Shown piece by piece: positions 1 to 8,572 of a stretch of 64,000 nt of DNA. Origin of the DNA: PALSA-926 sp964476835 (GTDB lineage: Bacteria > Pseudomonadota > Alphaproteobacteria > Micavibrionales > UBA2020). The DNA lies in NCBI GenBank assembly GCA_964476835.1, contig CAYZCE010000002.1:1-64000 (forward strand), in the 5' to 3' direction. Made by a program: the position numbers and the translations under genes. Position 1 is the stretch's first letter. Each line of letters opens with the position of its first letter. A model generated the notes under the pieces. That model saw nothing but the letters and a program-made list of their open reading frames with translations, was not told the origin of the DNA and searched no databases.

Positions 1-395
1 TGAGCATGGAGGCCAAGGGCCTGCACTGGGTGACGCCGGAGATGACCGCGCTGGCCAAGCGCTTCCGCGAACGCGGCGAACTGACGTCGCAGACGCTGAT
101 CAAGACACTGTCGCGCGGCCAGATGTCGTTTTTCGCGGCGCTGTTCGCGGAGCGCACCGAGCAGGACCCGGAAAACGTGGTGAAGATGCTGAAACGCGAA
201 GGCACGCGCCCCTTCGCGCTCGCCTGCCGCGCGACCGGCATCGCCAAGGACGACTTCGCCGCCATGCTCGGCCTGATCCGCGGCAAGGGCGCGGATCCCG
301 ACATCGTGCGCAAAGAACTTTCAGCCGAGATCGCCTATTACGACGCCTTGCAGGGCGTCGGGTCGCGGCGCACCGAAGCGATGCTGACCCCTTAA
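1..395 (+). CDS. DUF2336 family protein, C-terminal fragment
   Basis: The gene is cut by the left edge of the window: the frame is open from the first bases and no stop precedes the ATG at 6, so the true start lies outside. The visible ~130 residues show the helical pattern of DUF2336 proteins of Alphaproteobacteria, including the stretch TLIKTLSRGQMSFFAALFA and a late segment with DPDIVRKELSAEIAYYDALQ. The family is cytoplasmic and its function is poorly defined; some members sit near signalling genes. It converges on the next gene with only two bases between stops. The family assignment rests on remembered sequence pattern, so it is good but not certain. Confidence 0.7.
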   Translation, partial: SMEAKGLHWVTPEMTALAKRFRERGELTSQTLIKTLSRGQMSFFAALFAERTEQDPENVVKMLKREGTRPFALACRATGIAKDDFAAMLGLIRGKGADPDIVRKELSAEIAYYDALQGVGSRRTEAMLTP

Positions 396-397
396 AA

Positions 398-787
398 TCA
401 GCGCTTGAACGGCGACGCAGGCTTGCCCTGCTGCTTGAGGCGGTCGAGATTGCCGTCGACGACACTTTGCGCTTGCGGCGGCAACGTGTCGCTTGCGGCC
501 GCGCTCAACTCGCTGCAGGCCTTGGCGTCCAGCATCATGGTGCGCGCGGCGACGAAGAAATTCTGGTAGTCTTTCTTCCCTCGGGGCGAGGACGCAATGT
601 CGCGGCGGCCGAGCATGACGATCAGGCCGCTTAAGTGTTCATAGAAACGCACCAGCTTGGCCGAACGTTCGACGGCGTCAGGCTCGACCTTGATGAGGGC
701 GAGCTTTTCGGCCTGTTTGTCCAGCGTATTTTTAAGCACACCGGCGAAAGCGTGCGCATCGCGTTTTGTCTGGAGCTTGACGAACAT
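398..787 (-). CDS. hypothetical protein, 129 aa, downstream of pgk
   Basis: I do not recognise this protein. It is 129 residues, soluble, rich in Ala, Leu and Lys and predicted mostly helical, with no signal peptide or membrane segment. The ATG at 787 lies 45 bases after the pgk stop on the same strand, so it could be the last gene of the pgk transcript. The antisense frames across it are shadows: the minus frame has a plausible hydrophobic/charged pattern and ends two bases from the convergent DUF2336 gene, leaving no room for another gene. Confidence 0.6.
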   Translation of the reverse strand: MFVKLQTKRDAHAFAGVLKNTLDKQAEKLALIKVEPDAVERSAKLVRFYEHLSGLIVMLGRRDIASSPRGKKDYQNFFVAARTMMLDAKACSELSAAASDTLPPQAQSVVDGNLDRLKQQGKPASPFKR

Positions 788-832
788 GAATCACCTGTTG
801 TTGATACGGGCGATGCTAAAGATATCCGATCT

Positions 833-2023
833 TTATGTCAACAGCGCCTCGACGCCGGGCAGCTTCTTGCCTTCGAGCCATTCGAGGAACGCGCCGCCCG
901 CGGTGGAGACGTAGGAGAACTTCTCCTCGACGCCCGCATGCGCCAGCGCGGCGACGGTATCGCCGCCGCCTGCGACGCTCAATACAGTGCCGGAGGTCGT
1001 GAGGTCGGCGACGGCCTTGGCCAGCGCGACGGTGCCCGCATCGAATGGCGCGATCTCGAACGCGCCGAGCGGGCCGTTCCACAACACGGTCTTGCAGCCC
1101 TTGAGCACCTCGACGATGAGCCTCACGGTCGTCGGCCCGACGTCGAGCATCATGGCATCCGCCGGGATCGCGTGGGTGTTGACGGTCTCGGACGCCGCGC
1201 CCGCCTTGAACTCGCGCGCGACCACGCCGTCGACCGGCAGGACGATGCGGCAATTGCGCTGCTTCGCCGTTTCCATGATCGTGCGCGCCTGCTCGGCCAT
1301 CTCGTGTTCGCACAGCGACTTGCCGACGTCGGCGCCCTGCGCGGCCATGAAGGTATTGGCCATGCCGCCGCCCAGCACCAGCACGTCGATGCGCGCGACG
1401 AGGTTGTTGAGCAGGTCGAGCTTGGTCGAGATTTTCGCGCCGCCGACGATGGCGGCCACGGGGCGCTTCGGGTTTCCCAGCGCGGATTCAAGCGCCTTCA
1501 GTTCCGCTTCCATCAGCCGTCCGGCGTAAGCGGGCAGCAAACGCGCGATGCCGTGCGTCGTCGCATGGGCGCGGTGCGCGGCGGAGAAGGCGTCGTTGAC
1601 GTAAACGTCGCCCAGCGCGGCGATCTTCGCGGCGAAGCCCGCATCGTCTTTTTCTTCTTCAGGATAGAAGCGCACGTTTTCGAGCAGCGCGACATCGCCC
1701 GGCTTCATCGCGGCGATCGCCGCTTTCGGCGCATCGCCAATGCAGTCGTTCACGAAAATGACAGGCTGGCCAAGCGCGGATTCAAGCGCCTTGCCGACGG
1801 GTGCGAGCGACAAGGACGCATCGCGTCCCTTCGGGCGGCCGAAGTGCGAGAGCAGCACGACCTTCGCCCCCTTTCCCGCCAGCTCGCGGATGGTGGGCAG
1901 CAGGCGGTCGATGCGCGTGGTGTCGGAGACGCGGCCGTCCTGCATCGGCACATTGAGGTCGGCACGCAGCAGCACGGTCTTGCCCGCGGCGTCGAGCGCA
2001 TCCAGCGTGCGGAAGTTCGTCAT
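833..2023 (-). CDS. pgk: phosphoglycerate kinase
   Basis: Glycolytic and gluconeogenic kinase that transfers a phosphate between 1,3-bisphosphoglycerate and ADP in the cytoplasm. At 396 residues it has the usual bacterial length. It shows the substrate-binding RADLNVP near residue 20, LLSHFGRPKG near 57, the NDAFSAAHRAHAT segment, and the nucleotide-binding GGGDT near 353. The ATG at 2023 overlaps the stop of the preceding minus-strand gene (the PagL-like membrane protein) by four bases, which implies coupled translation. That is an unusual partner, since pgk is more often next to gap or fba. No defects are seen. Confidence 0.97.
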   Translation of the reverse strand: MTNFRTLDALDAAGKTVLLRADLNVPMQDGRVSDTTRIDRLLPTIRELAGKGAKVVLLSHFGRPKGRDASLSLAPVGKALESALGQPVIFVNDCIGDAPKAAIAAMKPGDVALLENVRFYPEEEKDDAGFAAKIAALGDVYVNDAFSAAHRAHATTHGIARLLPAYAGRLMEAELKALESALGNPKRPVAAIVGGAKISTKLDLLNNLVARIDVLVLGGGMANTFMAAQGADVGKSLCEHEMAEQARTIMETAKQRNCRIVLPVDGVVAREFKAGAASETVNTHAIPADAMMLDVGPTTVRLIVEVLKGCKTVLWNGPLGAFEIAPFDAGTVALAKAVADLTTSGTVLSVAGGGDTVAALAHAGVEEKFSYVSTAGGAFLEWLEGKKLPGVEALLT

Positions 2024-2778
2024 GGGTTCGGCTTGACGGGCGGCGCGGCAGAGGCAGAAACGACCGCAGGCGCTTGCGGCGGCGCAGGGTCGGCGATCGG
2101 CGACAGCGGCATCGAGTAGAAGAAGCCCAGCACTTCCGTGCGGTCTTCGCGCTTGGCGCTTTCCGCGTTGGTCAGCACGTAGCCGTTGATGCCGAACTTG
2201 CTCTGATTGTCGAACTGGTACGCCAGCTCGCCGCCGAGGCGCATCACGCCGGTCTTGCCGAGGTCGACGCCGTCGCCTTTGGTATAGGCGCCGAAGGCGA
2301 CGGAGGGCATGAACTTGACATGATCGGTGATCTTCATCGGCACGCCGAGCCCGCCGTAGCCGTACATCGTGTCCTGCGTCGTGGCCATGAAGCCGAACAA
2401 CGGCTTGACCACGCCGAGGATGCGCACGCCCGGCTGGAATTCAAGGTTGAAGGCCGTCGCCTGCTTGCCGTGCGAGAAGGCGTCGTAGAGGCCGACGCTG
2501 AGGCCGAGGAACGCGCTTTCCGGCTGCGCCTCGACGACGCGTTCGGCAGGCGCAGGCGCGACAGGAGCGGGAACGACAGGCGCCACAGGCGCTGCGACAA
2601 CGGCAGGCGCAGGCGCGGGCTGCATGCTGACGGGCGCGGCGCCCGTTTGCAGGCCGCTCGGCGATGCGAGCACCGGCAGCGGCGCGGTTTTCTTTTCAGT
2701 CAAAAGACCGTCGGCCAGTGCAGGCGCGGCAAAACCGCTCAACAAGGCAACAGTCAGCAAGCAAGAAGCTATTCTCAT
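2020..2778 (-). CDS. PagL-like (acyloxyacyl hydrolase family) outer-membrane protein, probably inactive
   Basis: Secreted protein of 252 residues starting at the ATG at 2778, which has a GGAGGGG ribosome site five bases upstream; an in-frame extension to 2805 lacks one. Residues 1-22 form a signal peptide ending APALA. A Pro/Ala-rich linker of about 50 residues precedes a barrel-like domain with the pattern GAYTKGDGVDLG...GELAYQFDNQSKFG...TNA...TEVLGFFYSMPL, resembling lipid A 3-O-deacylase (PagL) relatives. In the family the C-terminal triad is His-x-Ser-Asn followed by Glu twelve residues after Ser. Here the motif reads V-L-T-N with Glu at the right spacing, so His is Val and Ser is Thr. 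Membrane location is inferred; catalysis is unlikely. It overlaps pgk by ATGA. Confidence 0.65.
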   Translation of the reverse strand: MRIASCLLTVALLSGFAAPALADGLLTEKKTAPLPVLASPSGLQTGAAPVSMQPAPAPAVVAAPVAPVVPAPVAPAPAERVVEAQPESAFLGLSVGLYDAFSHGKQATAFNLEFQPGVRILGVVKPLFGFMATTQDTMYGYGGLGVPMKITDHVKFMPSVAFGAYTKGDGVDLGKTGVMRLGGELAYQFDNQSKFGINGYVLTNAESAKREDRTEVLGFFYSMPLSPIADPAPPQAPAVVSASAAPPVKPNP

Positions 2779-2829
2779 GGACCCCTCCGGAAAATACCTT
2801 TTCACTATAAGAGGCCGGAGTCATGCGGA

Positions 2830-3783
2830 TCAAGGGGAAAGTGCGCGGAAGCCGTCGGCCGCGGTGACGAGCGCATGGACGACGCCCGGCTCGGACGCCG
2901 AATGGCCTGCGTCCGGCACTATGATAAACAATGCCTCCGGCAATGCGCGGGCAAGATCATATGCGGTGACAGGCGGGCAGACGATGTCGTAGCGCCCCTG
3001 CACGATGACGGTCGGGATCGCGTGGATCTTCGCGAGATTGGCGAGGATGTAATCGTCCGGCGTGAAGCGGTTGTGCACGAAGTAATGGCACTCCAGCCGC
3101 GCGATGGCGTAGTCGTGCGCGGGGTCGGGTTCCTCCAGCGCGGGCGGCTGCGGGACCAGGCGCAGGCAGGCGACTTCATAAGCGCTCCAGCGCTTCGCGG
3201 CGGGCATATGCACCGACGGGTCGGGATCGGTCAGCAGGCTATAGTAAGACTTGAGAAGGTCGTCGCGCCCGGCTTCCGGAACGCCGCTGGCAAAAGCCTC
3301 CCACGCCTCGGGGAAGATGTTCTTCATGCCGTAGAGGAACCAGTCCAGCTCCCGCTCGCGCATCATGAAGATGCCGCGCAGCGTCAGCGACAATACGCGG
3401 TCTGCGTGCGCGATCGCATAGCACAGCGCCAGCGTCGAGCCCCACGATCCGCCGAACACATGCCAGCGCGCGATGCCGAGGTGCGCGCGCAGCTTTTCAA
3501 GGTCGGCGACGAGGTCTTGCGTCGTGTTTTCGCGCAGCTCGCCCAGCGGCGTCGACTTGCCCGCGCCGCGCTGGTCGAAAACGATGATGCGGTAATGCGC
3601 GGGATCGAAGAACTGCCGGTGCTTCGGCGTCGAGCCGCTGCCGGGGCCGCCGTGCAGGAAGACGACCGGCACGCCGAGCTTGTTGCCCGACTCCTCGTAA
3701 TAAAGCTGGTGAAGGTCGCTGACGCGGAGCATGCCCGTGGCATACGGCTCGATCGGCGGATAAAGCGTGCGGATATCGGTCAT
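2830..3783 (-). CDS. pip: proline iminopeptidase (alpha/beta hydrolase, S33)
   Basis: Cytoplasmic exopeptidase that releases N-terminal proline from peptides. The 317 residues match the usual length. Visible signatures are HGGPGSG (oxyanion region) near residue 44, DQRGAGKS near 70, the nucleophile motif GGSWGST near 110, and the C-terminal GRYDIVCPP and DAGHS segments carrying the catalytic Asp and His. The ATG at 3783 overlaps the stop of the upstream SNase-like gene by four bases, so the two are probably co-translated. The family is unambiguous; true substrate preference is inferred from the family. Confidence 0.93.
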   Translation of the reverse strand: MTDIRTLYPPIEPYATGMLRVSDLHQLYYEESGNKLGVPVVFLHGGPGSGSTPKHRQFFDPAHYRIIVFDQRGAGKSTPLGELRENTTQDLVADLEKLRAHLGIARWHVFGGSWGSTLALCYAIAHADRVLSLTLRGIFMMRERELDWFLYGMKNIFPEAWEAFASGVPEAGRDDLLKSYYSLLTDPDPSVHMPAAKRWSAYEVACLRLVPQPPALEEPDPAHDYAIARLECHYFVHNRFTPDDYILANLAKIHAIPTVIVQGRYDIVCPPVTAYDLARALPEALFIIVPDAGHSASEPGVVHALVTAADGFRALSP

Positions 3784-4583
3784 TGTGCGGTCGTGGGCGC
3801 GTCAGCTTCGGGCTTGGGCGCCATGGGCTTGGCGGGGATCGGCATGACCTCGACCTGTCCGGCGTCGGTCAGGGCGATCATCGGGCCGTTCTGCTGTTCC
3901 ACCCACCCGCGCACGCGCACCACATGGCCCGTCCACGTCAGCGGGCTGAAGGCGGCGGTGGTCAGGTTGCTCGGCACGTTGATGGTGAAGTCGGTCTTGT
4001 AGTCGCGGCCGAAGTTGACGTAGACGAGCGACTTTTTTGACGTCGTGAACAGCACCTTGCCTTCGACGATCTGGTAGCTGTTGATGTATTTGTCGACATT
4101 GTCGGGCGTCTTGACCGCGTAGTCGGCGTTGCTCCAGAAGCCTTTCTTGCCAGCGCGCGCCTTTTCTTCCATGCCGCGCAACGTCTCGCCGACGGCGGGC
4201 GCGCTTTCGGACACGTCGAACCACGCCACGCCCTTGAGGATCATGCCGCCTTCGACCCAGAAGCCGTCGTCGCGCATGATCTGCGCCTGCGGCACACCGT
4301 AGCGGTCGACCGGCGGGCCGGAAACGGCGGGGCTATAGATATTGACCTTGCGGTTGAGCAAAGCGGCCTTGAGCATGTCGAGCGCGGCTTGCGCGTAATC
4401 CGGCGGCACACGGATCGCGTCGATACGGTAGCGCTTGTCGTTGTCGAGCAAGATCAGGTCGGGCTTGAGGATTTCCTTGACGACGCCGCCGTCGATGCGG
4501 GTCATGTCGGGCTTTCCCTCGGCTGCGTGCGCGGATGCCGACAGGCAGGCAAGGGCGATCAGGCTGAAAAACAGTCGTTTCAT
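3780..4583 (-). CDS. secreted SNase-like (thermonuclease-fold) protein with degenerate active site
   Basis: A 267-residue protein with signal peptide MKRLFFSLIALACLSASAHA when started at the ATG at 4583. A longer frame begins only with TTG at 4619 and would bury the signal. Residues ~25-130 follow the staphylococcal-nuclease fold (KPDLILLDNDKRYRID, then DRYGVPQAQI, then GVAWFDVS). The usual G-I-D-A-P-E acidic pair is replaced by A-I-R-V-P-P, and the Arg after DRYG is Val, so nuclease activity is doubtful. The C-terminal half looks OB-like (GHVVRVRGWVE...GPMIALTDAGQVEV). It is the upstream partner of pip by ATGA overlap and follows the phosphatase-like gene by 25 bases. Confidence 0.75.
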   Translation of the reverse strand: MKRLFFSLIALACLSASAHAAEGKPDMTRIDGGVVKEILKPDLILLDNDKRYRIDAIRVPPDYAQAALDMLKAALLNRKVNIYSPAVSGPPVDRYGVPQAQIMRDDGFWVEGGMILKGVAWFDVSESAPAVGETLRGMEEKARAGKKGFWSNADYAVKTPDNVDKYINSYQIVEGKVLFTTSKKSLVYVNFGRDYKTDFTINVPSNLTTAAFSPLTWTGHVVRVRGWVEQQNGPMIALTDAGQVEVMPIPAKPMAPKPEADAPTTAQ

Positions 4584-4608
4584 GCCGTCATTTATCGCAG
4601 TTTTTCGC

Positions 4609-5418
4609 TTAGGCGGCAAGCAGCTCGATCATGTCGCCCTGGCCGGACATTTCGGCGCAGAGCACGCGGTCGTCGTCGAGCGTGATGGTGGCCGGGCCGA
4701 CGCGGACGCCCCGGCGCTCCGGGTCGAAGCCGCGCACGACCAGCTTGAACGGGTGATAGGCCGCCGAAATCTGGCTGAACTGGCGCGACGCCCACCAGAA
4801 ATTGTCGCCCTGCGCGGTCAGCGGCAGCAGCGGATCGAGGCCGGCGTGCACGAAAAGCACGTTGTTGTCATTGCTGCTGCGGTGTTCGGTAAAGGCCGCG
4901 CGGCGCATGACGGAGAACAGCTTGTCGTGGCCGGGATGCTTGCGGATCTCGGCCTTGAGGTTGCTCGTCCAGCGCGTGAGCGAGATGATACCCTCGCGCG
5001 CGATGCGGCGGCCTTCGGTCAGCGAGCTGCCGTAGCTGGCGAGCGTTTTTTCCATATCGGGATACTTGGTCGCCATCCACTCGATCAGCTGCACCGGGCT
5101 CGGCTGGTACTGCAGGTGGAGCAGCTTGTTCCACAGTTCTTCCTGGATGCCGCGCAGGTAGGCGAAGTCGCCCGCCATCATGCCCGGGCGCGCCAGCAGC
5201 GTGCGGCGGAAATAGAGGATTTCGTCGATCGTCTCCGCCGTGCGCGCATCGGGGCCGCACAGGTAGTTGCCGGTATAGACGAGGCGGTCGCCGGGGGCGA
5301 CTTTCTCGAACAGCTGGCGGTGCATGTCGGTCAGGCGGACGAGATCGCCGTTGACGGCGGAGACCACCCAGATCTTGTTCGGCTGCCCGAGATTGGAAAA
5401 TTTGCTATCGAAAGACAT
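4609..5418 (-). CDS. PPP-family metallophosphatase-like protein lacking metal ligands
   Basis: Cytoplasmic protein of 269 residues with the architecture of bacterial PPP/ApaH-type phosphatases but the catalytic sites changed. The usual GDIHG reads SAVNG (residues ~20-24), GDYVDRGP reads GNYLCGP (~50-56), no GNHE is present, and the late VVHGHTP reads VVRGFDP. Non-catalytic family features are kept: TLASYG, FVHAGLDP and a Trp-rich WWASRQF after it. I infer a pseudophosphatase, perhaps a binding or scaffold protein. It is the first gene of the minus-strand run that continues with the SNase-like gene and pip. It is divergent from leuA, with a 115-base shared upstream region. Confidence 0.7.
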   Translation of the reverse strand: MSFDSKFSNLGQPNKIWVVSAVNGDLVRLTDMHRQLFEKVAPGDRLVYTGNYLCGPDARTAETIDEILYFRRTLLARPGMMAGDFAYLRGIQEELWNKLLHLQYQPSPVQLIEWMATKYPDMEKTLASYGSSLTEGRRIAREGIISLTRWTSNLKAEIRKHPGHDKLFSVMRRAAFTEHRSSNDNNVLFVHAGLDPLLPLTAQGDNFWWASRQFSQISAAYHPFKLVVRGFDPERRGVRVGPATITLDDDRVLCAEMSGQGDMIELLAA

Positions 5419-5533
5419 GAACGCGAAGGTACGCCTTTTCCCGCTGAAATGAAAGCGCTTTTTACGTCTGGCAATCGGGTGAGTCCTCTTTTAATATCGA
5501 CGTCAGGTTTTTCAAGAATATAAAGGCCACGCC

Positions 5534-7057
5534 ATGACCGACAAAGTCCTGATCTTCGACACCACGCTGCGCGACGGCGAGCAATCGCCCGGCTACTCGA
5601 TGGACCTCGCGGGCAAGCTGCGCATGGCCGAGATGCTGGACGCGATGGGCGTCGACATCATCGAGGCCGGCTTCCCCGCCGCCTCGAAGGGCGATTTTGA
5701 ATCCGTGCACGAAGTCGCGAAACAAACGAAAAACGCCACCGTCGCCGGCCTCTGCCGCGCGGTGCACAAGGACATCGACGCGGTGATCGAGGCGATCAAG
5801 CCCGCGAAGAAGCGCCGCATCCACACCTTCATCTCCACCAGCCCGCTGCACATGAAGCACAAGCTGCAGATGGAGCCGGAGCGCGTGCTCGAAATGATCG
5901 CCGACAGCGTCGCCTACGCCCGCAACGCCTGCGACGACGTCGAGTGGTCGGCCGAAGACGCCACGCGCACCGAGCATGACTTCCTCTGCCGCGCCGTCGA
6001 GGCCGCGATCAAGGCCGGCGCCACCACCGTCAACATCCCCGACACCGTCGGCTACACGGTGCCCGAGGAATATTTCGCGCTCATCAAGATGCTGAAGGAA
6101 CGCGTGCCGAACATCGGCAAGGCCGTCATCTCCGCGCATTGCCACAACGACCTCGGCCTCGCAGTCGCCAACTCGATCGCCGCCGTGCGCGCGGGCGCGC
6201 GCCAGGTGGAATGCACCATCAACGGCATCGGCGAGCGCGCGGGCAATGCCTCGCTGGAAGAGCTCGTCATGGCCTTCCGCACCCGCCCCGATGCCCTGCC
6301 CTTCACCACGGGCATCGAGCCGAAGAAGATCATGGCCGCCTCCCAGCTGCTTAGCGAGATCACCGGCTTCGCGGTGCAACCCAACAAGGCCATTGTCGGC
6401 GCCAACGCCTTCGCGCACGAAAGCGGCATCCACCAGGACGGCATGCTCAAGAACGCCCAGACGTATGAAATCATGACGCCGGAATCCGTCGGCCGCAGCC
6501 ACTCCGAACTCGTGCTCGGCAAGCACTCGGGCCGCAATGCGCTGCGCAACAAGCTGGTCGTGCTCGGCGTTGACCTAACCGAAGACGCGCTCAACGCCGC
6601 CTTTGCCCGCTTCAAGGATCTCGCCGACCGCAAGAAGAAGATCAGCGACGACGACCTGCTCGCCATCTCCGGCACGCGCAACGACATCGCGGTGGAACGC
6701 GTGCGCTTCCTCTCGCTCTCCGTGCGCTCCGGCTCGACCGGGCCGCAAGAGGCGGAGCTGGAGCTGGAAATCGACGGCGAGAAGAAAAAGGCCAAGGTCG
6801 CGGGCAAGGGCCCGGTCGACGCCTGCTTCAAGGCGATGCGCGCCCTCGTCCCGCACGACGACGCCACCTTGTTCAATTACGACCTGCACGCGCTGACGCA
6901 AGGCTCCGACGCCAAGGGCGAGGTCAACGTGACCCTCTCCGCGCGCGGCACGGCCTTCCACGGCACCGGCGTGGACAGCGACGTGATCGTCGCCTCCTGC
7001 CGTTCCTACGTGGACGCGCTCAACAAGTTCCTCGCGGCCTACAGTGTTCGGCATTAA
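5534..7057 (+). CDS. leuA: 2-isopropylmalate synthase
   Basis: First committed step of leucine synthesis: condenses acetyl-CoA with 2-oxoisovalerate. The 507 residues show the DRE-TIM barrel signature FDTTLRDGEQSPG (residues ~8-20), the metal-binding HCHND near 203, NGIGERAGN near 225, and the C-terminal LeuA dimer/regulatory domain from ~375 that gives leucine feedback inhibition in the family. The ATG at 5534 follows GGCCACGCC, a weak ribosome site. The stop overlaps the next gene by 14 bases. No attenuator leader peptide is visible in the 115 bases upstream. Confidence 0.97.
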   Translation: MTDKVLIFDTTLRDGEQSPGYSMDLAGKLRMAEMLDAMGVDIIEAGFPAASKGDFESVHEVAKQTKNATVAGLCRAVHKDIDAVIEAIKPAKKRRIHTFISTSPLHMKHKLQMEPERVLEMIADSVAYARNACDDVEWSAEDATRTEHDFLCRAVEAAIKAGATTVNIPDTVGYTVPEEYFALIKMLKERVPNIGKAVISAHCHNDLGLAVANSIAAVRAGARQVECTINGIGERAGNASLEELVMAFRTRPDALPFTTGIEPKKIMAASQLLSEITGFAVQPNKAIVGANAFAHESGIHQDGMLKNAQTYEIMTPESVGRSHSELVLGKHSGRNALRNKLVVLGVDLTEDALNAAFARFKDLADRKKKISDDDLLAISGTRNDIAVERVRFLSLSVRSGSTGPQEAELELEIDGEKKKAKVAGKGPVDACFKAMRALVPHDDATLFNYDLHALTQGSDAKGEVNVTLSARGTAFHGTGVDSDVIVASCRSYVDALNKFLAAYSVRH

Positions 7058-7748
7058 GCCCAGAAAGCCCCGCACCCCGCCGCCCGCCGAGATCGGGGGC
7101 ATTCGCGTGCGGGAAAGCCGGCGTGCGCGCCGCCTCTCGTTGCGCGTCGACGCGCGCGCGGGCGATGTCGTGCTGACATGGCCGGCGAACGCCACCGAAA
7201 AATCCGCACTGCGCTTCATCGCCGAAAACCAAGAGTGGATCGACACCCAACGCGCCCGCCTGCCCGCGGCGCAGCGTTTCGCCGCCGGCGAACAAGTCAT
7301 GATCTACGGCGAGACCTTCACCATCGTCCACGCGAAGGGCCGCGGCGTCACGCGTCTCGACGGCGCGAACCTGATCGTGCATGGCCAGCCCGAACACCTC
7401 GCCCGCCGCGTGCGCGACTTCTTGAAGGAAACCGCGCGCCAAGTGCTGGAAGACAAGACGGCGGAAAAGCTCGAGCAGATCGGCAAGCCGCCCTCCGACA
7501 TCCGCGTCATCGACCCCAAGACCCGTTGGGGCAGCTGCGGCCCCGACGGGCGCATGATGTTCTCGTGGCGGCTGATCCTGACGCCGCGCCACGTGCTCGA
7601 CTACGTCGTCGCGCATGAAGTCGCGCATGTCGTGCACCTCAACCATGGCCGCCGCTTCTGGGCGTTGTGCGCCGAACTCGCCGAAGACGCTGTCGGCGGA
7701 AAGCGCTGGCTGCGCCGCCACGGCCAGGAAGTGATGGCGTACCAATGA
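7044..7748 (+). CDS. YgjP/SprT-like zinc metallopeptidase (DUF45)
   Basis: Predicted cytoplasmic M48-clan metallopeptidase of the YgjP family, 234 residues. The family motif RWGSC occurs near residue 163. The zinc site is HEVAHVVHLNHGRRFW, with His191, Glu192, His195 and the third His at ~200. Family substrates are poorly known. The start lies inside leuA (14-base overlap) and its TGA overlaps the ATG of the cytidine deaminase gene, so it is the second gene of a tightly coupled four-gene operon. Confidence 0.9.
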   Translation: MFGIKPRKPRTPPPAEIGGIRVRESRRARRLSLRVDARAGDVVLTWPANATEKSALRFIAENQEWIDTQRARLPAAQRFAAGEQVMIYGETFTIVHAKGRGVTRLDGANLIVHGQPEHLARRVRDFLKETARQVLEDKTAEKLEQIGKPPSDIRVIDPKTRWGSCGPDGRMMFSWRLILTPRHVLDYVVAHEVAHVVHLNHGRRFWALCAELAEDAVGGKRWLRRHGQEVMAYQ

Positions 7749-8572
7749 ACATCGTCCGCAAGAATTTGACCGCACCCCAAGTCGCCCAATGGCTGAAAGA
7801 CCTGCGCGCGCATCCTTACGTGCCGGAATCCGGCTTCCTCGTCAGCGCGGTCATGCGCAGCGGCGATTTCTATTTCGGCGGCGTCAACGTGGAAAACAAA
7901 GACCACCGCCTCAGCACCCATGCCGAGGAAGCCTGCCTCGCTGCCCTCGCCGTCACGCTCGGCAAACGCGCGCGGGTCGACGAGATCTGGGTGATGGGCG
8001 CGACCTGCTGCGGAAAATGCCGGCAGCAGATATCCGGCTTCGCGCACGCGGATGTGCGCGTGCATTACCTCAACGAAGACGGATCGCCGATGTCGGACAC
8101 CACCGTCGGCGGCTTCCTGCCCGGCACCTTCACCCTTTCGCGCTTCGCCGCGGAAAAGACAGGCGCGCGCGCCGTCACCGTCGATGCGATCAAGCCCGGC
8201 CCGCTGACGACCGCCGCCATCTTCGACTGGCTGCACCAAGTCGAGTCCGTCGACTTTTTCAGCAACGTACCGCAAGCCGCCGTGCTGCGCCTCGACAACG
8301 GACATTACATCGCCGGCAGCAAGATCGAGGACGAGGCCTTCCTCAGCATGACCGCGCTGCAATCCGCGCAGGCGATCGCCGTCACCGCATTCGGCCCCGC
8401 GATCCGCGTGGAAGAAGCATGGGTGCTGACCTCCGCCACGCTGCCGCTCTCCGCCCTGCAAGTCCTCATGCAGCTGGCGCTCAGGCCTGGCCTGCCGGTG
8501 CATTTCTTCGCTGCCGATGGCACCGTCCGCACCCTCGCGCTCCCCGATGCCGCGCGCGCCTGCGCGCAATGA
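7745..8572 (+). CDS. cdd: cytidine deaminase, two-domain type
   Basis: Deaminates cytidine or deoxycytidine to the uridine form for pyrimidine salvage. The ATG at 7745 overlaps the upstream stop (ATGA); longer in-frame extensions are antisense-like sequence. In the 275 residues the N-terminal domain has the zinc and catalytic residues His59-Ala-Glu61, and Cys89 and Cys92 in CCGKCRQ. The family normally has Pro before the first Cys of this motif, here Cys88. Residues ~145-275 look like the degenerate second domain of dimeric E. coli-type enzymes. The downstream M48 gene starts at its stop codon by ATGA. Confidence 0.88.
   Translation: MNIVRKNLTAPQVAQWLKDLRAHPYVPESGFLVSAVMRSGDFYFGGVNVENKDHRLSTHAEEACLAALAVTLGKRARVDEIWVMGATCCGKCRQQISGFAHADVRVHYLNEDGSPMSDTTVGGFLPGTFTLSRFAAEKTGARAVTVDAIKPGPLTTAAIFDWLHQVESVDFFSNVPQAAVLRLDNGHYIAGSKIEDEAFLSMTALQSAQAIAVTAFGPAIRVEEAWVLTSATLPLSALQVLMQLALRPGLPVHFFAADGTVRTLALPDAARACAQ

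Noticed and set aside
635..4002. Long plus-strand frames over pgk and the following minus genes
   Set aside because: They are shadows of the minus-strand genes with clear pgk, PIP and SNase-like content.
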